A stretch of DNA of 5,579 nucleotides from Microcaldota archaeon (GTDB lineage: Archaea > Micrarchaeota > Micrarchaeia > Micrarchaeales > CABMGC01): the NCBI GenBank assembly GCA_027314465.1, contig DAHVAU010000009.1:1-5579 (forward strand), given 5' to 3'. Positions 1-3,763 of this stretch are shown in pieces (within the stretch, counting starts at the first letter, position 1; each line of letters starts with the position of its first letter). The notes beneath the pieces were generated by a model. The model was not told where the DNA came from and did no database searches. It was given only the letters and a program-made list of their open reading frames with translations. The position numbers and the translations under genes are program-made.

Positions 1-285
1 ATCATCGGGCGATCCAAGGTCAGATGCGTTGCCATAGAACCTAACTGTGCATGACTGGTTTGCGAATGAGTACTCTGGATTAGGCCCTCTGCTGTTGGCA
101 TAGTACGCCCAGTTGCACGTGTATGCAAGTGCATTGCTTCCTGTTACGCTGGCGCTTAGTATTGTGTTATGCCCGGCATCGATGGCCGTGGGCGCGGTCA
201 CTGTCACGGACAGAGTTCCTGCCCAGACCGTTGAAAAAGCCAGACCCAATATCATTGACACTAAGACGTACAATCCTACTCTCAT
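1..285 (-). CDS. Secreted surface protein, N-terminal part (C-terminus beyond window)
   Basis: An open frame of 95 codons runs from an ATG at 285 to the left edge with no stop. Residues 1-22 (MRVGLYVLVSMILGLAFSTVWA) form a Sec-type signal peptide: a short basic start, a hydrophobic core and an A-x-A-like end. The following residues (GTLSVTVTAP..., then alternating beta-prone segments) look like the opening strands of an Ig-like or PKD-like beta-sandwich common in archaeal surface proteins; I cannot name the family. C57 and C79 could form a disulfide. N76-Q-S and N86-A-S are N-glycosylation sequons. The start is supported by AGGAGGG (293-299) 7 nt before the ATG and a TATA box at 321-329. It lies downstream of the DoxX gene on the same strand but has its own promoter. 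A plus-strand frame over the same bases is a shadow. Existence of the gene is well supported; its function is unknown. Confidence 0.75.
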   Translation of the reverse strand, partial: MRVGLYVLVSMILGLAFSTVWAGTLSVTVTAPTAIDAGHNTILSASVTGSNALAYTCNWAYYANSRGPNPEYSFANQSCTVRFYGNASDLGSPDD

Positions 286-483
286 GCTACAACCCTCCTG
301 TAATGCAGTGTTGGACGTGATATTTAAAGATTCTCTGTTAGTCTGGTAACATATTAGCCAAACAGGTCTATCGCGGTGTTTGCCGGGCATGCGTAGAAGC
401 ATCCCACGGACTTCTCGCCCAATACGCATCCATGATTACAAGCGCCCTGCAAGGAGCCTACAAAGGTACTAAGCGGCGCTTAT
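286..483. other. Intergenic stretch between DoxX gene and secreted-protein gene
   Basis: This 198-nt gap holds the promoter and ribosome binding site of the leftmost gene and, next to the DoxX stop, the small inverted repeat TAAGCG-G-CGCTTA (470-482). That repeat could fold as a 5-bp stem at the end of the DoxX transcript; no T-rich run follows, so a terminator role is uncertain. A weak AGAAG/CTTCT pair (395-399/411-415) is not convincing. I see no further gene: the longest minus-strand reading is about 21 codons without a ribosome binding site. Confidence 0.4.
321..329 (-). promoter_or_regulatory. TATA box of the secreted-protein gene
   Basis: On the minus strand the sequence reads CTTTAAATA. 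Its centre is about 40 nt before the ATG at 285, which predicts a transcript start near 299-300 and a leader of roughly 14 nt that just includes the AGGAGGG ribosome binding site. The spacing is what archaeal TBP/TFB promoters normally show. Confidence 0.55.
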
Positions 484-858
484 TCACCCTATTAGCACTA
501 GGCTGCGGTTGTCATCGAAATACAGCGCTACGGCCATGAACAGTATGGCGATGTCCCTGATCACGATGTCGTTGAAACCGAAAAGCGCAATGACGTCTAT
601 TATTATCGCAGCCATCATCAGGGCGCATAGTGCCGAGGCCATGCGCAGGTAGATGCCAAGCAGCACTGCAATGCCAAGTGCAAGCAGCACCACTCCATGC
701 ACTATTGTGAGAGTAGAGGCCCCTCCAAGGCCAGTAAAGAACTTGGGGATGTAGAACGACCAGTACGCCGGCTGGACTATCTCCCAGATCCCTATGCCCA
801 AAAATACCGCTGCAAGTCCTATCCTTATTGCTATGCTGTGCAGCGCGGATCTCTTCAA
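484..858 (-). CDS. DoxX-family membrane protein
   Basis: A 124-residue protein with four predicted membrane helices (about 8-26, 48-69, 73-93 and 98-113), which is the length and topology of the DoxX/DoxX-like family. Family-like features are R12-x-G near the start of helix 1, the segment GIWEIVQPAYW followed by YIP (21-38), and an R-D pair (101-102) before the last helix. DoxX and DoxD proteins are linked to membrane redox chemistry (for example thiosulfate:quinone oxidoreductase subunits and thiol/oxidative stress complexes), but the exact substrate cannot be read here. The start codon is TTG at 858: the upstream gene's in-frame TAG lies 12 nt before it and no other start occurs until codon 73. 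GGTGGTG at 863-869 serves as a ribosome binding site. It follows the Yx(FWY)xxD-repeat protein gene directly, so the two are almost certainly co-transcribed. Confidence 0.8.
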   Translation of the reverse strand: MKRSALHSIAIRIGLAAVFLGIGIWEIVQPAYWSFYIPKFFTGLGGASTLTIVHGVVLLALGIAVLLGIYLRMASALCALMMAAIIIDVIALFGFNDIVIRDIAILFMAVALYFDDNRSLVLIG

Positions 859-870
859 TATTACACCACC

Positions 871-1452
871 CTATTTGGTGCCGTTAAGTGCAGGCGTTGC
901 GACATGCCAGGTGCCTCCAAATGCTGCCAGGCCGTTGCCGTTCATCTGTCCAGCTGCCTTGTCGCCGCCAAACCTGTACAGCGGCCAGCCATTGTAGGCG
1001 AGCTGCTTTCCTCCTCCAGTCCTGTTTATGGTGCTGAAATACGCCATGTCAAGGCCCTTCTGCACGGTGACGTTAGAGACCAGGTCAGGCGGCCAGTAGT
1101 TAGCGCAGGTGCCATAGCATGCGCTCGTGCCGTTTCCAGGCGTATCCGCAGTGAAATAGTAAAGGGTGAAGCCAGTGGAATTCACTAGGTAATCTCCTAG
1201 CGTTGAGTTGTGCGCAGTGCCCACGGAATAGCCTGCATTTGCCGTGCTGTTTATGGAGGTAGTGACTGCATTAGTCGTAGTTGCCGCAGTTGTAACAACG
1301 CTGCTGCCTGCGCTCGTGGCGTACGGCGAGGTAGTGGCTGCAATTGACGTGGTTGCCGAAGTAGTTGCGGGACTATGCATTCCCACCCATGCTATTGCCG
1401 CTATTACTATAATCACAATTATTATGCCAGACCCAACGTATGCTTTGTTCAT
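871..1452 (-). CDS. Membrane-anchored protein with two Yx(FWY)xxD secreted repeats (COG4315 type)
   Basis: A 193-residue protein. Residues 7-26 are one hydrophobic helix, with no lipobox Cys, so it is probably an N-terminal anchor. Residues 27-78 are a Ser/Thr/Ala-rich flexible linker. The globular part (about 79-189) carries two copies of the Yx(FWY)xxD signature: YYFTAD (98-103), in the context GFTLYYFTADTPG, and YRFGGD (159-164), in NGWPLYRFGGDKAAGQ. These match the 'secreted repeat of unknown function' family (COG4315), with the typical C-Y-G-x-C (112-116) and YWPP (119-122) between them. Seven N-x-S/T sequons (N68, N82, N91, N107, N127, N143, N190) suggest heavy glycosylation on the outer face. 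The biochemical role of the family is not established; the neighbouring DoxX gene hints at an envelope redox function. The ATG at 1452 is preceded by a TATA box at 1483-1489 and only a weak GTGAT. Confidence 0.85.
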   Translation of the reverse strand: MNKAYVGSGIIIVIIVIAAIAWVGMHSPATTSATTSIAATTSPYATSAGSSVVTTAATTTNAVTTSINSTANAGYSVGTAHNSTLGDYLVNSTGFTLYYFTADTPGNGTSACYGTCANYWPPDLVSNVTVQKGLDMAYFSTINRTGGGKQLAYNGWPLYRFGGDKAAGQMNGNGLAAFGGTWHVATPALNGTK

Positions 1453-1661
1453 CCAATCACACTATAATGCCATTGCCAAAGGTTTATACGCTTATGCATA
1501 TCGTTCGCATTGAGCATGCACTTCCCCTTAGAGAAGTTCCAATGTTCTCATCTCTGTCTTAGATACCCCTTCCATTTACACCTACAATTACATGAAATGA
1601 TATTAGCGTATATAGCCTCTACCATGATATTCGGTATTTACTCCGGAAAATCGGCCTGCAG
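1453..1661. other. Intergenic stretch with no supported gene
   Basis: The part next to 1452 holds the promoter of the COG4315 gene. The rest is AT-richer than its neighbours. A minus-strand CTATATACG (about 1608-1616), an AGGTG (1579-1583) and an ATG at 1575 line up like a gene start, but the frame closes after 15 codons. I see no terminator with a clear T-run and no RNA gene. Confidence 0.4.
1483..1489 (-). promoter_or_regulatory. TATA box of the COG4315-DoxX operon
   Basis: The minus strand reads GTATAAA. Its centre lies about 34 nt before the ATG at 1452, predicting a start near 1460 and a leader of about 8 nt. GTGATT (1455-1460) would fall right at the 5' end, so translation is near-leaderless. 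Confidence 0.5.
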
Positions 1662-2015
1662 CTACTTGCGCCTTGCAGTGTTTCTGAGCCCTGCGTACTT
1701 GTACGTGGCGAAGCCTAGCAGCAGCATCAGCGCCCCTATCGCCGCGCCCTCTACGTATGCCAGGACGGGGGCGAAACCAGGTACGCCACTGCTTATCATC
1801 GTGTAGTTAATTCCCGTCTGGTTGAATCCTGAACCGTTTAGAATCTGCACTCCATGCGTCCCGCTTATAGGATACAGTGGCACTGGCGTGGGCCGTATTG
1901 TCCATGAGTACAGCGAGTATGCAAGCACAGCTACCCCGAATACCATGAGGATTATGCCGGACATTCTCAGTGCCCTCCACAATTCCCTCTGCCCACCGGC
2001 AGCTATTCTTGCCAT
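1662..2015 (-). CDS. Two-helix membrane protein of unknown function
   Basis: I do not recognise this 117-residue protein. A basic N-terminus (MARIAAGGQRELWRALR) leads into helix 1 (about 18-38). An exported loop of about 48 residues follows, rich in Pro, Gly and Asn, with three sequons (N60-G-S, N65-Q-T, N70-Y-T). Helix 2 is about 88-106, followed by a basic tail (KYAGLRNTARRK). The charge pattern puts both ends inside and the loop outside. Size and topology recall CbiN, the small subunit of cobalt ECF transporters, and 'AAIGALMLLLGF' in helix 2 is vaguely similar, but no diagnostic CbiN motif is visible; this is a lead, not a call. There is no ribosome binding site before the ATG at 2015. 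A TATA box centred near 2040 would place the transcript start at the ATG itself, so the mRNA is probably leaderless. A riboswitch-like element and a 28-codon ORF lie directly upstream. Confidence 0.7.
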   Translation of the reverse strand: MARIAAGGQRELWRALRMSGIILMVFGVAVLAYSLYSWTIRPTPVPLYPISGTHGVQILNGSGFNQTGINYTMISSGVPGFAPVLAYVEGAAIGALMLLLGFATYKYAGLRNTARRK

Positions 2016-2016
2016 G

Positions 2017-2103
2017 CTACGTAAATGCCAGCAATTCTATATAAGCATTGCAGTTGAGTCCTGCTCTTCGCATCAGCCGCCATGGCGGCGCCTGTTCTTG
2101 CAT
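2017..2103 (-). CDS. Possible 28-residue leader peptide
   Basis: An ATG at 2103 opens a 28-codon frame (MQEQAPPWRLMRRAG, then LNCNAYIELLAFT) whose TAG (2017-2019) ends one base before the ATG of the two-helix membrane protein, a spacing compatible with stop-start translational coupling. AGGA (2111-2114) is 7 nt upstream and lies inside the B12-box-like region of the riboswitch candidate, so RNA folding could hide it. There is no homology-like feature in the peptide, and an ORF of this length occurs easily by chance. It is listed because of its position rather than its content. Confidence 0.25.
   Translation of the reverse strand: MQEQAPPWRLMRRAGLNCNAYIELLAFT
2036..2045 (-). promoter_or_regulatory. 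TATA box giving a leaderless transcript
   Basis: The minus strand reads GCTTATATAG; its centre is about 25-26 nt before the A of the ATG at 2015, the normal archaeal TATA-to-start distance. Together with the missing Shine-Dalgarno this argues for a leaderless mRNA for the two-helix membrane protein. If this promoter is used, the riboswitch-like element upstream is not part of that transcript. Confidence 0.5.
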
Positions 2104-2110
2104 GAGCAGG
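2060..2110 (-). other. Hairpin competing with the B12-box-like bases (candidate expression platform)
   Basis: CCTGCTC (2104-2110, minus strand) can pair with GAGCAGG (2060-2066) in a 7-bp outer stem. Nested inside is a perfect 14-bp palindrome, GCCGCCATGGCGGC (2076-2089). The outer 5' arm overlaps the last bases of the B12-box-like motif, so this hairpin and the folded aptamer would exclude each other, the usual logic of a riboswitch expression platform. No U-run follows, so any control would act on translation or RNA stability rather than by bacterial-type intrinsic termination. Confidence 0.4.
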
Positions 2111-2200
2111 TCCTATGCCCTGGCTCGGCAGCCTTTCTGCATCCGGAATCTCACCGCTTTCCCATGATACTGCTGGATCTGAACCAGCAGCCCGTAGTGA
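2104..2200 (-). ncRNA. Cobalamin-riboswitch-like aptamer
   Basis: Read on the minus strand, elements occur in the order of a cobalamin aptamer. First is a hairpin, CTGCTGG (2184-2190) with CCAGCAG (2170-2176). Then TATCATGGGAA (2159-2169) matches the TTAATAGGGAA region. A stem-loop CGG-TGAGATT-CCG (2144-2156) carries the conserved GGTGxxAxTCC of loop L5. A small hairpin GCAG-AAAGG-CTGC (2128-2140) follows. Last is GAGCCAGG (2119-2126) plus GACCTGC (2106-2112), the two halves of the B12 box, normally separated by one base and here by GCATAG. GGGC (2190-2193) could pair with GCTC (2104-2107) as P2. Differences from class I are that the CGCxACTGT segment after P6 is missing, the B12 box is interrupted and no long peripheral domain is present. 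It could be a compact or decayed variant, or chance resemblance. It follows its own TATA-like site. Confidence 0.5.
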
Positions 2201-2216
2201 TATGGTCTATCCAAAG

Positions 2217-2226
2217 TCTATAAAAT
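2217..2226 (-). promoter_or_regulatory. TATA-like box ahead of the riboswitch candidate
   Basis: The minus strand reads CATTTTATAG. The predicted start about 25 nt downstream falls near 2195-2198, right before the first hairpin of the cobalamin-aptamer-like element, so an independent transcript would begin with that structure. AT-rich matches like this are common in archaeal intergenic DNA, hence modest confidence. Confidence 0.4.
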
Positions 2227-2257
2227 GCGCGCAGTGCGTCGGCTTTACGAGACGGAT

Positions 2258-2662
2258 TCAACGGTATTCGCTGCGCCCCAGGATGGTGAAGTTCACGGAC
2301 TTTATGCACTTGCTGCTCTTGAGTATCCTAAACAGCCTGCGTATCACATCCGCACCCGCATCAATGTTCATCATGTCAAGGCATAGGTGGGAATGGTGCT
2401 GGTGCACCGTTGTGCCTATTGCGTCCTCAAATCCGTGCAGAAGCCCTGAGACGTGGTTCTTCTCGCTCTCCCTGTAGGTTATGACTGCGACCACGTCGTG
2501 CACGCCGCGCAGCGAATCTATTATCCTGTGCTCGTTGAGCAGCAGGTCTATGGTCGATCTGAGCATCTTTGACCTGCTCTTGAACCCAAGGCTGTACTGT
2601 ATATCGTTTAGCTCCTTCAGGGTGTCTTTGTCAAGGGATATGCTGACGATTTCCATGTCCAT
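2258..2662 (-). CDS. nikR: NikR-type nickel-responsive transcriptional regulator
   Basis: A 134-residue protein with the two-domain NikR layout. Residues 4-44 are a ribbon-helix-helix DNA-binding domain (EIVSISLDKDTLKELNDI strand and helix, then GFKSRSKMLRSTIDLLL with the family-typical SRSxxLR turn). Residues 54-134 are the ACT-like nickel-binding domain starting GVHDVVAVITYRESEKNH. Ligands line up with the E. coli square-planar site: H76, H87 and H89 sit at the same spacing, and the Cys is C94, one residue earlier than C95 of E. coli; H90 and H92 add extra His. NikR binds DNA as a tetramer when nickel-loaded and represses nickel uptake genes. It diverges from an NicO-family permease, its expected target. 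An ATG at 2662 has AAGGA directly against it, while ATG 2656 has AAGGA at 6 nt, so the shorter form (132 aa) may be the true start. Confidence 0.87.
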   Translation of the reverse strand: MDMEIVSISLDKDTLKELNDIQYSLGFKSRSKMLRSTIDLLLNEHRIIDSLRGVHDVVAVITYRESEKNHVSGLLHGFEDAIGTTVHQHHSHLCLDMMNIDAGADVIRRLFRILKSSKCIKSVNFTILGRSEYR

Positions 2663-2697
2663 TCCTTTTATTAACGCCGCGCCGTTTTGCGCAGATA

Positions 2698-2730
2698 ATT
2701 ATTAATAAATATGATAATATTTAATAATAT
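2698..2730. promoter_or_regulatory. Candidate NikR operator overlapping the divergent promoters
   Basis: An imperfect inverted repeat has 12-bp arms ATTAATAAATAT (2701-2712) and ATATTTAATAAT (2717-2728) around GATA, with one mismatch; one further outer base pair (2700/2729) also matches. It lies between nikR and the permease gene and contains the only good TATA-like sequences for both: AATAATTATC on minus (start near 2676) and ATATTTAA on plus (start near 2746). A tetrameric repressor bound here would block both promoters. The repeat is not the E. coli GTATGA-N16-TCATAC site, and AT-rich DNA forms such repeats readily. Confidence 0.45.
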
Positions 2731-2761
2731 CTCGCACCAATATGACTCTCTTCGTAGGCAT

Positions 2762-2768
2762 GAGGTGA
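2762..2768 (+). promoter_or_regulatory. Strong Shine-Dalgarno deciding the permease start
   Basis: GAGGTGA is a perfect complement to the archaeal 16S 3' end and sits 5 nt before the ATG at 2774. This selects 2774 over the in-frame ATG at 2711, which lies inside the AT-rich promoter and inverted repeat. Confidence 0.75.
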
Positions 2769-2773
2769 GATCC

Positions 2774-3763
2774 ATGAATAATCAGAGGAACTGGCTACTG
2801 ATAGCAGCTGTAATAATCATAGTTGCAGCCATAGCCACGGCGCTGTACCTTCTTTCGCAGTCAGATGTAATATCCTACCTGATCAATCCTCCGAAGGGCC
2901 TCTCGCTCACGGTCATACTCCTCATATCTCTGGTGCTTGGCATAATGCATGGCATCACCCCCGACGAGCACACATGGCCGATAACCTTCAGCTATGCGGT
3001 AGGCAGCTACAGCACGAGATCCGGCATGAAGTCAGGGTTTGCGTTCTCCCTGGGCTTCACCGCGCAGAGGGCATTTCTTACAACGCTGGGTTTCCTTGGG
3101 CTTGCCGGAATATACATAACCTACAACCTCGACGGTCCTGTCTATGTCATAGTCGGCATAGTTATGGCAGTGGTTGGCATGTACATACTTAACAAGAAGG
3201 TAGGCCTGCACCTGCCTTTTGACGTCCTACTAAAGAGCGAACACCACTCGACTCAGTCGGAGAGGACCCCAATGCACGATGTCAGGCCCAGCACTGCGGT
3301 GGTTCACGGCCTTATAGCAGGATTCGGGTTCGGCCCCTATGCGACCATAATAACATTCATACTTGCGCCTCAGGTCCCTAGCTTGCTCTACGCCCCTCTG
3401 CCAGGAATTATGTTCGGCCTTGGCACCATGCTGATGCAAGTGATCTACGGTGCCATATTCGCAAACGTCGCAAGGCTTAGGAGGCTAAGCGAGGATCAGG
3501 TCAAGTACGTGGGCAGGAAGACAGCAGGACGCACGCTGTGGTACGGGGGCATAGCCTTCGCAGTTATAGGTGCGCTCATAATAGCATTCCCTGTCCTTGA
3601 TCGCATTGCAGTAAGCACAGGCAACCAGATACCCAATCTTGATTCAGTCGGCATTGCCACCGTTCTTGTACTGCTCGTAGTTGGGGTGATAGGTCTTGGA
3701 AGCCTGGTGCTGGGCATGCGCGAGATGCTTGCCGCCGGATCCAAGGATGCGGTGAACTCCTAG
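2774..3763 (+). CDS. NicO/NiCoT-superfamily nickel/cobalt permease
   Basis: A 329-residue polytopic membrane protein with about eight helices (approx. 7-27, 42-58, 88-115, 121-139, 175-197, 211-233, 258-275, 291-313). The metal-selecting signature lies at the end of helix 2: H59-G-I-T-P-D-E-H66, followed by TWPITFSYAVGSYS. NiCoT/NicO proteins have H-x4-D-H there; this protein reads H-x4-D-E-H, with one extra residue. A second His motif, HGLIAGFGFGP (178-188), opens the second half, as in NicO proteins, and HH (157-158) sits in the loop between halves. The likely role is uptake (possibly efflux) of Ni2+ or Co2+ across the cytoplasmic membrane. The divergent nikR predicts repression by nickel and so favours nickel import. 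The start at ATG 2774 is set by GAGGTGA. The gene converges with the phosphomannomutase gene. Substrate, nickel or cobalt, cannot be settled from sequence. Confidence 0.8.
   Translation: MNNQRNWLLIAAVIIIVAAIATALYLLSQSDVISYLINPPKGLSLTVILLISLVLGIMHGITPDEHTWPITFSYAVGSYSTRSGMKSGFAFSLGFTAQRAFLTTLGFLGLAGIYITYNLDGPVYVIVGIVMAVVGMYILNKKVGLHLPFDVLLKSEHHSTQSERTPMHDVRPSTAVVHGLIAGFGFGPYATIITFILAPQVPSLLYAPLPGIMFGLGTMLMQVIYGAIFANVARLRRLSEDQVKYVGRKTAGRTLWYGGIAFAVIGALIIAFPVLDRIAVSTGNQIPNLDSVGIATVLVLLVVGVIGLGSLVLGMREMLAAGSKDAVNS

Noticed and set aside
113..349. Plus-strand ORF of 78 codons with a signal-peptide-like N-terminus.
   Set aside because: The opposite strand carries a better frame with ribosome binding site, TATA box and secreted-protein composition that is open to the window edge.
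697..1188. Plus-strand ORF of 163 codons.
   Set aside because: It lies opposite the DoxX and COG4315 genes, is Cys/Arg-rich without domain features, and has no promoter; it is a shadow frame.
1518..1540. ACTTC...GAAGT hairpin as terminator.
   Set aside because: Stem of only 5 bp with an 8-nt loop and no T-run; not distinguishable from chance.
1528..1575. A 15-codon minus-strand ORF with a TATA-like box and AGGTG correctly spaced.
   Set aside because: Too short to judge, low-complexity evidence, and such alignments arise by chance in AT-rich intergenic DNA.
2169..2191. Stem of 7 bp with a 7-nt loop that looks like a tRNA anticodon arm (CTG on plus, CAG on minus).
   Set aside because: No acceptor stem, D arm or GGTTCRAATCC T arm is present at the right distance on either strand; it fits better as the first hairpin of the cobalamin-aptamer-like element.
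1822..2477. Two overlapping plus-strand ORFs (133 and 120 codons) across the gene 4 start, the intergenic RNA-like region and nikR.
   Set aside because: They have no ribosome binding site or domain features and are explained as shadow frames opposite well-supported minus-strand genes.
2711..2773. N-terminal extension of the permease from ATG 2711.
   Set aside because: It lies within the AT-rich promoter/inverted repeat, is hydrophilic and without ribosome binding site, while GAGGTGA precisely precedes ATG 2774.
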